Notes under the pieces: generated by a model
The model's input: the letters and a program-made list of their open reading frames with translations, nothing else
What the model was told of the DNA's origin: nothing
Database searches by the model: none
Shown here: positions 33,362 to 40,830 of the stretch, in pieces
Numbering within the stretch: position 1 is the stretch's first letter
Layout: each line of letters opens with the position of its first letter
NCBI GenBank assembly: GCA_020635565.1
Contig: JACJZN010000009.1
Span: 248,001-312,000 of the forward strand
Source of the DNA: Flavobacteriales bacterium
GTDB lineage: Bacteria; Bacteroidota; Bacteroidia; Flavobacteriales_D; Parvicellaceae
Direction of reading: 5' to 3'
Length of the DNA stretch: 64,000 nucleotides
Translations under genes and position numbers: made by a program

Positions 33362-33369
33362 TAAATTTG
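33362..33369 (+). promoter_or_regulatory. -7 element (TAAATTTG) for the class I aldolase gene
   Basis: Exact TAnnTTTG, 32 bases before the ATG, giving a leader of about 27 nucleotides with a purine-rich AACACGAGAAAAA stretch before the start. Confidence 0.65.
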
Positions 33370-33400
33370 CCGTCTAATTATTTAGAAAACACGAGAAAAA

Positions 33401-34459
33401 ATGTCAAAAACAATCGAAATTTTAGGTGCGGATGGCGAGGCACTTTTGAATCATAAATGTGAGACGATCAGCAAGGATCTTTTAACGCTTCCTGGAGCTG
33501 ATTTTGTAGACAGAAGCTTTGGGATTTCTAATAGAACTCCTCAGGTTTTGAGAAGTATTCAGGCTTTATACGGTACTGGTAGATTGGCAAATACAGGTTA
33601 TGTGTCTATTCTTCCTGTAGATCAGGGAATTGAGCATAGTGCTGGAGCCTCTTTTGCACCAAACCCAATTTATTTCGATCCTGAGAATATTGTAAAATTA
33701 GCTGTTGAAGGAGGATGTAATGCAGTTGCTTCAACTTACGGAGTGTTGGCTTCAGTAAGTAGAAAGTATGCACACAAAATTCCATTTATTGTTAAATTGA
33801 ACCACAATGAATTCCTTACTTATCCAGAAAAATATGATCAGATCATGTTTGGAAGCGTTGAGGAAGCTTGGAATTTAGGAGCAACAGCTGTGGGAGCTAC
33901 TATTTATTTTGGTAGTGAGAATAGCAACAGACAAATTATCGAAGTTGCAGCTGCTTTTGAAAGAGCTCATGAATTAGGAATGGCAACAATTCTTTGGTGT
34001 TATACCAGAAATAATGCCTTCAAAAAAGATGGTGTTGATTATCACGTTGCAGCAGATCTCACTTCTCAAGCTAATCACCTTGGAGTAACGATCCAAGCGG
34101 ATATCATTAAGCAAAAATTGCCAGAGAATAACGGTGGATATACTGCTGTAAACTTTGGTAAAACACATAAGAAAGTTTATTCTGAATTAACTACTGATCA
34201 CCCGATTGATCTTACAAGATATCAAGTAGCGAACTGCTATATGGGAAGAAATGGATTGATCAACTCTGGTGGTGCTTCTACTGGTGATGGACAATCAGAT
34301 CTTCAACAAGCTGTTGCAACGGCTGTTATCAATAAAAGAGCTGGTGGTCATGGATTGATTTCAGGAAGAAAAGCTTTCCAAAAAGACATGAAAGATGGAG
34401 TTGCTTTATTGCACGCTATCCAGGATGTCTATTTAGATGAAAAAATCACAATTGCTTAA
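33401..34459 (+). CDS. fbaB: Class I fructose-bisphosphate aldolase (DhnA/FbaB type)
   Basis: 352 residues. Features of the DhnA-type class I family: YVSILPVDQGIEHSAGASFAPNP, then ILWCYTRNNAFKKDGVDYHVAADLTSQANHLGVTIQADIIKQKLPE containing the likely Schiff-base lysine region, and NCYMGRNGLINSGGAS. It cleaves fructose 1,6-bisphosphate to triose phosphates in glycolysis/gluconeogenesis, without the metal that class II aldolases need. Own promoter; accD follows 25 bases later across a hairpin, so partial co-transcription is likely. Confidence 0.93.
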   Translation: MSKTIEILGADGEALLNHKCETISKDLLTLPGADFVDRSFGISNRTPQVLRSIQALYGTGRLANTGYVSILPVDQGIEHSAGASFAPNPIYFDPENIVKLAVEGGCNAVASTYGVLASVSRKYAHKIPFIVKLNHNEFLTYPEKYDQIMFGSVEEAWNLGATAVGATIYFGSENSNRQIIEVAAAFERAHELGMATILWCYTRNNAFKKDGVDYHVAADLTSQANHLGVTIQADIIKQKLPENNGGYTAVNFGKTHKKVYSELTTDHPIDLTRYQVANCYMGRNGLINSGGASTGDGQSDLQQAVATAVINKRAGGHGLISGRKAFQKDMKDGVALLHAIQDVYLDEKITIA

Positions 34460-34470
34460 TTTTTAAGCAA
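34452..34470 (+). other. Perfect hairpin spanning the aldolase stop codon
   Basis: TTGCTTAA and TTAAGCAA are perfectly inverted around a TTT loop; the TAA stop at 34457-34459 lies in the left arm. No U-tract follows, so it is not a standard terminator. It may limit read-through into accD or define an mRNA end. Confidence 0.5.
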
Positions 34471-34484
34471 ACAAAACTTAGCCT

Positions 34485-35327
34485 ATGAGTTGGTTTAAAA
34501 GAACGCTTCAAGGAATAGTTACCCCTACTAAAGAGAAAAAAGAAACTCCAGATGGTCTTTGGTATAAAACACCAAGCGGAGAGATCATTGATATGAAGAT
34601 TTTGGAAGATAACATGTATGTTACACCAAAAGAAGGATATCATGAAAGAATAGGATCCAAGGAGTATTTCGAGATCATTTTTGATGACGCTAAATACAAA
34701 GAGTTAGATAAGAATCTTTATTCAGCAGATCCATTAGAATTTGTGGATACTAAGAAATATACAGATCGTATCAAATCTACTATGGAAAAAACAGAAATGC
34801 ACGATGCTGTTGCTACGGCATTTGGTAAGTCTTCTGGTCATGACCTAGTAGTAGCTTGTATGGATTTCGGGTTCATTGGAGGTTCAATGGGATCTGTTGT
34901 TGGAGAAAAGATCGCAAGAGCTATTCAATACGCCATTAAAAAGAAATGTCCATTTATGATGATCTCCAAATCTGGAGGTGCACGTATGATGGAGGCAGGT
35001 TTCTCTTTGATGCAAATGGCAAAAACTTCAGCAAGGTTAACTCAACTTTCGGATGCAGGTTTGCCTTATATTTCGTATTTAACTGATCCTACAACTGGAG
35101 GTATTACAGCTTCTTTTGCTATGTTGGGAGATATTAATATTGCAGAACCAGGAGCTTTGATCGGTTTTGCAGGTCCAAGAGTTGTGAAAGATACGGTAGG
35201 TAAAGACCTTCCTGAAGGATTCCAAACTTCTGAGTTCCTATTGGAACACGGATTCTTGGATTTCATTGTTGATAGACGAGAATTGAAAGCAAAACTCGAA
35301 CAGGTGATCAGATTATTTGAAAATTAA
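34485..35327 (+). CDS. accD: Acetyl-CoA carboxylase carboxyltransferase beta subunit, zinc-ribbon cysteines lost
   Basis: 280 residues. The carboxyltransferase core is normal: RIGSKEYFEIIFDD, DPLEFVDTKKYTDRI, GGSMGSVVGEKIARA, SKSGGARMMEAG and SYLTDPTTGGITASFAMLGD. It joins AccA to move CO2 from biotin to acetyl-CoA, the first committed step of fatty-acid synthesis. The N-terminal zinc ribbon normally has two CxxC pairs; here the same segment reads LWYKTPSGEIIDMK and MYVTPKEGYHERIG with no Cys at all, while flanking sequence aligns. The ribbon fold may persist without metal. accA is not in the window. Confidence 0.96.
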   Translation: MSWFKRTLQGIVTPTKEKKETPDGLWYKTPSGEIIDMKILEDNMYVTPKEGYHERIGSKEYFEIIFDDAKYKELDKNLYSADPLEFVDTKKYTDRIKSTMEKTEMHDAVATAFGKSSGHDLVVACMDFGFIGGSMGSVVGEKIARAIQYAIKKKCPFMMISKSGGARMMEAGFSLMQMAKTSARLTQLSDAGLPYISYLTDPTTGGITASFAMLGDINIAEPGALIGFAGPRVVKDTVGKDLPEGFQTSEFLLEHGFLDFIVDRRELKAKLEQVIRLFEN

Positions 35328-35335
35328 AAATATAG

Positions 35336-35360
35336 AGGCTTCCAATTGGGAGCCTTTTTT
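35336..35360 (+). terminator. Terminator after accD
   Basis: AGGCTTCC and GGGAGCC pair (7 bp, one G-U) around AATT, followed by six T. Confidence 0.85.
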
Positions 35361-35375
35361 ACTTAATTATATGCA

Positions 35376-36104
35376 ATGAGAAATATATTACTGATCGTTT
35401 TACTAGTTTGGTCCATTAGTTTAATTGGACAACTTGATACCGTATTTTTTGATAAGGACTGGAATAGAGCCAATAGACAGGATTCCGTAGCTTTTTATGG
35501 GTTTAAAGATTATGATGAGAGGCAACAGGGATTGGCTACCTACTATTACTCAACTGGAGAATTACATAGCTATCAAAATGAGAAAGAGAATTTGAAGCAT
35601 GGCGAGTGCAGATGGTTTTATAAAAATGGTTTTCCTAGAAGCGTTGGAGAATATATTGAAGATGAGCCAGTAGGGACATTTACATTTTATGAAGAAAATG
35701 ATTCTGCCGTAGTTGATTATATAGGTGAATATAAGAATGGAAAGGAAATATGTTCTTATTCAGTTCTTAGTGATGGAAGTAGACTTTATCATACGGTTGA
35801 AGTGAATCCCGAATTCAAAGGAGGAACAAAGAAAATGTATGATTACCTAGGTGAAAATATTAGGTATCCACAAAAGGCCTGGCAGCAAAATATCTCTGGG
35901 AAAGTTTTTATTCAGTTTACGGTTACAAAAAAAGGAGATGTTGTGGATGTTAAGGTTATTAAGAGTGCCCATAAACTGCTTGATGATGAAGCAATAAGAG
36001 TTATTGAAAGTATGCCTAAGTGGAAGCCGGGAAAATTAGATGGAGAAAAGGTTGATTGTCAATATATTATTCCAATTAATTTTACCATAGGTAATAAAAA
36101 ATAG
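35376..36104 (+). CDS. Exported protein with MORN-like repeats and a TonB C-terminal domain
   Basis: 242 residues with signal peptide (LLIVLLVWSISLIGQ). Residues about 45-130 contain YwqK/MORN-like units (GLATYYYSTGELHSYQNEK, HGECRWFYKNGFPRSVGEY). Residues about 155-240 form a TonB C-terminal fold: YPQKAWQQNISGKVFIQFTV, KKGDVVDVKVIKSAHKLLDDEAIRVIESMPKWKPG. It lacks the membrane anchor and Pro-rich spacer of true TonB, so it should be a free periplasmic or outer-membrane-associated protein, a kind common in Bacteroidota and of unknown role. It lies 15 bases after the accD terminator. Confidence 0.87.
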   Translation: MRNILLIVLLVWSISLIGQLDTVFFDKDWNRANRQDSVAFYGFKDYDERQQGLATYYYSTGELHSYQNEKENLKHGECRWFYKNGFPRSVGEYIEDEPVGTFTFYEENDSAVVDYIGEYKNGKEICSYSVLSDGSRLYHTVEVNPEFKGGTKKMYDYLGENIRYPQKAWQQNISGKVFIQFTVTKKGDVVDVKVIKSAHKLLDDEAIRVIESMPKWKPGKLDGEKVDCQYIIPINFTIGNKK

Positions 36105-36139
36105 AGCAGCCTTTTATCAACTGGTTCGTTATAATAGCA

Positions 36140-36496
36140 ATGAAACTTATTCTAGTTATTTGCTGTTTTTTTTCGTTTATTTTAGTTTCTGCACAATCAG
36201 ATTCAATGGATTTTTATCCACTTACTCAGAATGTTCTTTGCTTGGATGAATTTACTGAGTACCCTGATTATCTTAAAAATGTTAATGATTTTGAGATAAT
36301 TTTCTTCAATCGTTGGGGAGAAATTATAGGTAAATCGACAGAACGGAATGGATTCATGCAAGATGCTCTTTTCAATTATAGACCTGCGTCTGATTTTGAA
36401 AGGGTAGTCTATATGATCAAGTATGAAACAAAGGAAGGTGAGAAAAGGGAGTTTTATAATTACGTGGTTATTTCAGCAATATGTAACTGTGGCTAA
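36140..36496 (+). CDS. Small secreted protein resembling a gliding-motility (CHU_C) tail
   Basis: 118 residues with a signal peptide (LILVICCFFSFILVSAQ). The mature 98 residues resemble a lone type B T9SS/CHU_C domain: the characteristic FEIIFFNRWGEIIGKS strand-turn, then VVYMIKYETKEGEKREFYNYVVI. In usual proteins that domain is the last 90 residues of a very large cargo. Here it stands alone and ends in CNCG rather than the usual VTLI-type strand. It is 35 bases downstream of the TonB-C gene. Either a remnant of a larger gene or a small free domain; the intact signal peptide favours the latter. Confidence 0.75.
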   Translation: MKLILVICCFFSFILVSAQSDSMDFYPLTQNVLCLDEFTEYPDYLKNVNDFEIIFFNRWGEIIGKSTERNGFMQDALFNYRPASDFERVVYMIKYETKEGEKREFYNYVVISAICNCG

Positions 36497-36532
36497 ATGA
36501 TTTTAATCATTTTCCAACCGCATGGCACTTCC

Positions 36533-36540
36533 TAGTTTTG
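36533..36540 (+). promoter_or_regulatory. -7 element (TAGTTTTG) for the PLP decarboxylase gene
   Basis: Exact TAnnTTTG, 17 bases before the ATG at 36557 (leader about 12 nucleotides). Confidence 0.65.
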
Positions 36541-36556
36541 CTCCAAATTAATAGTT

Positions 36557-37774
36557 ATGTGGAAGAAGAGATCACAGGAAGAGATCAAACAACATGTTTT
36601 TAATGCCCTCAATAAAAATGTCAATTATAACCGAGAGTTGATCCTTGGTATTCCAGCTTCGCATCTGGATGCGAATGTGTTTTCACAGGATGCGGCCTTT
36701 TTGAAAGATGCACCTTTCATGTCAACACTTGTTCAAAATCCCAACAACATTGGTTGCCATACCTTGGGTAAGTCTGAATCATTCTTCGCAGGTTCTCAGG
36801 AGATCGAACGAGAAGTACTTCAGATCTGTGCAGAGGATATTCTAAAATGCCAATCGGGAATGTATGATGGCTATGTCGCCTCTGGTGGAACGGAAGCAAA
36901 TATTCAGGCCCTGTGGATATATAGAAACTATTTCGAGCAGGAGCATAAAGCAAGTCCTAAAGAGATCGTGATCATTTGTAGTGAAGACAGTCATTACTCT
37001 ATGGATAAGGGTGCAAACCTATTGGCGATTGACATACTTAAGGCTCCTGTGGGGGAAGATAATCGAGCTATAATTCCGGAAGCTTTGGATCAATTGATTA
37101 AAAATGCTCAAGATAATGGTAAGAAATATTTTATTGTGGTCAACAATATGATGACAACTATGTTTGGCTCTGTGGATGATGTAGATGTCTATATTAAAGC
37201 TTTGGAGAACAATAAGGTCACGTATAAGATTCACATAGATGGCGCGTATGGTGGATTCTATTATCCATTTACAAAAGATTCCAAAAATCTCAATCTATCA
37301 CATCCTCGCATTTCATCTGTAACGCTGGATGCACACAAAATGGCTCAGGCACCTTATGGTACAGGAATATTCATTGCAAAAAAGGGATTTATTCAATATG
37401 CCAATACTAAAGAAGCGAGTTATGTGGAAGGAGAGGATTATACGCTGATCGGAAGTCGTTCAGGGGCCAATGCAACTGCGGTATGGATGATCCTTTCAAA
37501 AAATGGTCCTTATGGTTGGCAGGAAAAGATCTTTGTTTTACAACGTAGATGTGAATGGATGTGCGAACAGCTGGATCAACTGAATATCAAGTACTTCCGT
37601 TACCCCAATTCAAACATCATTACGATTAAAAGTGAGTTCATTCCAGTTGAGGTAGCTAAGAAATATGGTTTAGTTCCAGATAATCACCACCAACCTAAAT
37701 GGTTTAAGATCGTAGTGATGGATCATGCCACCATAGAAAAATTGGAAATGCTAGTCGAAGACCTAAAAGGTTAG
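36557..37774 (+). CDS. Group II pyridoxal-phosphate-dependent decarboxylase
   Basis: 405 residues. The PLP-lysine is K261 in TLDAHKMAQAPYGTG, the cofactor-stacking His is H146 (SEDSHYSMDKG), and D228 (IHIDGAYGGF) contacts the pyridine nitrogen; GGTEANIQAL (110-119) grips the phosphate. These are the marks of the glutamate/histidine/aromatic amino-acid decarboxylase group. The substrate cannot be deduced; the short length resembles histidine- or aspartate-type members more than glutamate decarboxylase. Own promoter, followed within 30 bases by a thioesterase gene with another. Confidence 0.88.
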   Translation: MWKKRSQEEIKQHVFNALNKNVNYNRELILGIPASHLDANVFSQDAAFLKDAPFMSTLVQNPNNIGCHTLGKSESFFAGSQEIEREVLQICAEDILKCQSGMYDGYVASGGTEANIQALWIYRNYFEQEHKASPKEIVIICSEDSHYSMDKGANLLAIDILKAPVGEDNRAIIPEALDQLIKNAQDNGKKYFIVVNNMMTTMFGSVDDVDVYIKALENNKVTYKIHIDGAYGGFYYPFTKDSKNLNLSHPRISSVTLDAHKMAQAPYGTGIFIAKKGFIQYANTKEASYVEGEDYTLIGSRSGANATAVWMILSKNGPYGWQEKIFVLQRRCEWMCEQLDQLNIKYFRYPNSNIITIKSEFIPVEVAKKYGLVPDNHHQPKWFKIVVMDHATIEKLEMLVEDLKG

Positions 37775-37775
37775 A

Positions 37776-37783
37776 TACTTTTG
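37776..37783 (+). promoter_or_regulatory. -7 element (TACTTTTG) for the hot-dog thioesterase gene
   Basis: Exact TAnnTTTG starting 2 bases after the decarboxylase stop and ending 20 bases before the ATG at 37803. Confidence 0.6.
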
Positions 37784-37802
37784 CACCTTTAAGACAATCA
37801 AG

Positions 37803-38210
37803 ATGGCAAACAGAATATTTGAATATCCAATGACTATTAAGGAACATCATCTGGATACATTTGGGCACGTCAATAACGCTACTTATTTGGAGATTTATGA
37901 AGAGGCTAGATGGCAATTCATCACAGACAATGGTTATGGACTGGAAAAAGTGAAATCATCGGGGTTTGGGCCAGTTATTCTGGATATCCATATTCGATTC
38001 ATGAAAGAATTGAAAAACCGAGAGGAAATTGTGATTCATTCTACTACCACGGATTATGAATCCAAAGTAGGAACCATCAAACAGTGGATCATTGATAGTC
38101 AAGGAAATCGTTGTTCGGAGATCGAGATGTCCGTTGGTTTATTCGATACGAAGAATAGAAAACTGGTTCTTCCAACTGAGGATTGGAAAAGAGCGGTCTT
38201 GGGAACTTAA
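37803..38210 (+). CDS. Acyl-CoA thioesterase, 4-hydroxybenzoyl-CoA thioesterase-like hot-dog fold
   Basis: 135 residues, single hot-dog domain. The active-site motif HLDTFGHVNNATYLEIYEEAR contains the catalytic Asp and the long central helix. The rest follows the family pattern (DIHIRFMKELKNREEIVIHS). It hydrolyses an acyl-CoA or acyl-ACP; the acyl chain is not predictable. Its TAA directly abuts the stop of lysA on the other strand, forming the palindrome TAATTA with no room for a terminator. Confidence 0.9.
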   Translation: MANRIFEYPMTIKEHHLDTFGHVNNATYLEIYEEARWQFITDNGYGLEKVKSSGFGPVILDIHIRFMKELKNREEIVIHSTTTDYESKVGTIKQWIIDSQGNRCSEIEMSVGLFDTKNRKLVLPTEDWKRAVLGT

Positions 38211-39374
38211 TTAGCCCTCATAATAAACTACATCCGGTATCTTCCTCAAATTATACTGATTCGCCATTACCTGTCCGTATGCCCCCGCGCATCGTATGGC
38301 TACGATATCCCCGCGCTCGGTTAACGGAAGTTTTACACGCTTTCCAAAACAATCACTGGATTCACAAATAGGTCCAACTACGTCATAGAATACATCTGAA
38401 ACAGTATCTGATTTGGAGATGTTATCGATCTTATGATAGGCCTGATAAAGAGCAGGTCGTATTAACTCAGTCATTCCTGCATCCACGATCGCAAAGTTAG
38501 TTCGTTGCCCATTTTTTATGTAAAGCACCTTCGTGATCAGTTCTCCCATAGTCCCAACTAAAGCTCTACCCAATTCAAAGTGGAGTTCCTGATGAGGTTG
38601 AAGTTCCAAAAAGTCATTAAAAATGGCAAAATATCCTTCAAAATCAATAATAGGATTCAGATCGGGTTGATAATAATCAATTCCCAATCCACCGCCTACA
38701 TTGATGTGCTCGAGTAAAATTCTTCTTTCGATAAACCATTGTTGGATCTCATTAACCCTCAAACAAAGACTTCTATATGCACTTAAGTCAACGATCTGAC
38801 TACCGATGTGAAAGTGGAGGCCCGTTAGTTTAATGTGGTCGCATGCATCGAGTGTTTTCAAGATCTTTTCAAACTCCCATTTATTGATGCCGAATTTATT
38901 TTCTTCTAAACCTGTGGTGATGTATTTATGGGTGTTGGCATTCACATTAGGGTTAATTCGTAAGGCAATTCGAGCTACTTTCCCTTTTTTCTGCGCCAAT
39001 TCATTGATCACTTCAATCTCCTGTACACTCTCGCAATTGAAAGTGAAAATGTCTTTATCCAGACCAATATTGATCTCATCATCGGTTTTTCCTACTCCTG
39101 CAAATGCAGTGTGGCTTGCAGAGTAACCATTTTCAAGAGCAGTTAGTATTTCCTGTCCACTTACGCAGTCTGCACCAAAACCAAACTCGCCAATCGTTTG
39201 AAGGACTTTTGGATCTGAATTGGCTTTCAGCGCATAGTGTACTTTGTAGTTGTACTTGTCAGCAGCCTTTTTGCAAGCCTCAAGAGTTGCTCTTAGCAGG
39301 TCCATTCGGTATAGATAGAAGGGAGTAGGCTGGTCACATGCTTTCTCAAGGATAAAAGTCTTATTCAATTCCAT
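38211..39374 (-). CDS. lysA: Diaminopimelate decarboxylase
   Basis: 387 residues. The PLP lysine is K50 in VHYALKANSDP; further motifs are GFGADCVSGQEI, GLHFHIGSQIVD, NVGGGLGIDY, ELGRALVG and the second active-site Cys CESSDCFG, with CAGAYGQVMANQYN near the end. It makes lysine from meso-diaminopimelate, the last step of the pathway. Its ATG overlaps the lysC stop (TAATG), so both are co-translated, consistent with their shared aspartate-lysine pathway. Confidence 0.96.
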   Translation of the reverse strand: MELNKTFILEKACDQPTPFYLYRMDLLRATLEACKKAADKYNYKVHYALKANSDPKVLQTIGEFGFGADCVSGQEILTALENGYSASHTAFAGVGKTDDEINIGLDKDIFTFNCESVQEIEVINELAQKKGKVARIALRINPNVNANTHKYITTGLEENKFGINKWEFEKILKTLDACDHIKLTGLHFHIGSQIVDLSAYRSLCLRVNEIQQWFIERRILLEHINVGGGLGIDYYQPDLNPIIDFEGYFAIFNDFLELQPHQELHFELGRALVGTMGELITKVLYIKNGQRTNFAIVDAGMTELIRPALYQAYHKIDNISKSDTVSDVFYDVVGPICESSDCFGKRVKLPLTERGDIVAIRCAGAYGQVMANQYNLRKIPDVVYYEG

Positions 39375-40705
39375 TATGCCATGGTTTTAGCCGTAAATAA
39401 ACCTTCGTGAAGCGCTTTCAAAGCTTCGTTCTTGTCATTTTCGTTGACTAGAACTGAGACATTGTTATTACTTCCACCGTAGCTGATCATTCTTATTGGT
39501 ATGTTCCTCAATGCACCAAAGATTTGCTCTGCGTATCCTTTTTTATCTGATAGAAAATCACCAACTACACAAACGATCGTTTTATTTTCATCCACCTCTA
39601 CATGCGCATATTTTCGTAATTCATCCAATATTTCACTGAGGTGCGATTTGTCATCAATGGTTAAAGAAACGGCTACTTCAGAAGTAGTAATCATGTCGAT
39701 AGGTGTTTTGTATCTTTCGAAAACTTCGAACACATTTCTGAGGAAACCATAGGCATTTAACATTCTTCCCGATCGGATCTTGATCGCTGTTATTCCATCC
39801 TTAGCTGCTATAGCTGTGATTCTGTCCTTATCTGTAAATTGAGAAATAATGGTTCCCTTTGCCTCCGGTTGCATTGTGTTTTTCAGAGCAATAGGGATGT
39901 TATGCTGTTGTGCTGGCCATACGCACGATGGATGTAAGATCTTCGCCCCAAAGTAAGCTAGCTCTGCCGCTTCATTATAAGATAATGATTCAACAGGGTG
40001 AGTTCCTTCTACGACTCTTGGGTCGTTATTATGCATGCCATCTATGTCCGTCCAGATTTGAACTTCTTTCGCTTTAATGGCAGCGCCTACTAAAGTTGCT
40101 GTGTAGTCACTACCACCTCTTTTTAAGTTATCGATTTCTCCAAAAGCATTTCTGCAAACGTAACCTTGGGTAATGAAAATAGGTGTTTCGGGATATTTGG
40201 ATAGCTCTTTTTCAAGATTCGATTGAATGTAATATTCATCCGGTTCGAGATTCTTATCTATTCTCATGAAATCCAATGCAGGGATCAAGGCTGCTTGAAT
40301 ACCGGCTTCATCACAATAGATCTTAAACAGATTGGTAGATAATAACTCTCCTTGAGCAAGCAAGGCTCTTTCTTCATAGATAGTAAAGAGGTCTTTGGTA
40401 AACGAAAGTAAATATTCAAAATTCTCGTTTAGGAGTAATTTTGCTTTTTCTTTGCTTTCATCTGACGAGTATAATTCCTGATTTAATTGATCATATTCAG
40501 CTCTCAATTGTTTGATTTTATGAATTGCTTCGTCCTTATCCTGTTTATACAAAGATTCTCCAATGGAAACCAACTTATTCGTTGTGCCACTGACAGCAGA
40601 AAGGACTACGATCTTCTTTTGCGAATCCAATGTGATCAGGTTTGCAACTTCTTTCATTCTTAAGGCACTTCCCACGGAGGTGCCACCAAACTTCATGACT
40701 ATCAT
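39374..40705 (-). CDS. lysC: Aspartate kinase, monofunctional
   Basis: 443 residues. KFGGTSVGSA at 5-14 and the kinase core (KRGGSDYTATLVGAAIKA, IWTDIDGMHNNDPRVV, ILHPSCVWPA) are followed by a C-terminal ACT pair (ITAIKIRSGRM, DMITTSEVAVSLTIDD, and IPIRMISYGGSNNNVSVLV) that should bind lysine or threonine for feedback control. There is no homoserine dehydrogenase fusion. It phosphorylates aspartate at the entry to lysine, threonine and methionine synthesis. A -7-like TATCTTCG lies 23 bases upstream. Confidence 0.96.
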   Translation of the reverse strand: MIVMKFGGTSVGSALRMKEVANLITLDSQKKIVVLSAVSGTTNKLVSIGESLYKQDKDEAIHKIKQLRAEYDQLNQELYSSDESKEKAKLLLNENFEYLLSFTKDLFTIYEERALLAQGELLSTNLFKIYCDEAGIQAALIPALDFMRIDKNLEPDEYYIQSNLEKELSKYPETPIFITQGYVCRNAFGEIDNLKRGGSDYTATLVGAAIKAKEVQIWTDIDGMHNNDPRVVEGTHPVESLSYNEAAELAYFGAKILHPSCVWPAQQHNIPIALKNTMQPEAKGTIISQFTDKDRITAIAAKDGITAIKIRSGRMLNAYGFLRNVFEVFERYKTPIDMITTSEVAVSLTIDDKSHLSEILDELRKYAHVEVDENKTIVCVVGDFLSDKKGYAEQIFGALRNIPIRMISYGGSNNNVSVLVNENDKNEALKALHEGLFTAKTMA

Positions 40706-40775
40706 ACTACAATTGATTTATAGACTGCGAAGATAATGGAATCCAATAGGATAATAGTCTGAAAACCTATAAAAC

Positions 40776-40811
40776 AAAAAGGTTCCTTTGTCGAAACGTA
40801 GGAACCTTTTT
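40776..40811 (-). terminator. Strong intrinsic terminator after the T9SS cargo gene
   Basis: A perfect 12-bp inverted repeat, AAAAAGGTTCCT and AGGAACCTTTTT, around a 12-base loop. It lies 20 bases beyond the stop of the 970-residue protein gene and ends in a T-tract on the minus strand. Confidence 0.9.
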
Positions 40812-40830
40812 GGTGAGTTTAATTTGCGTG

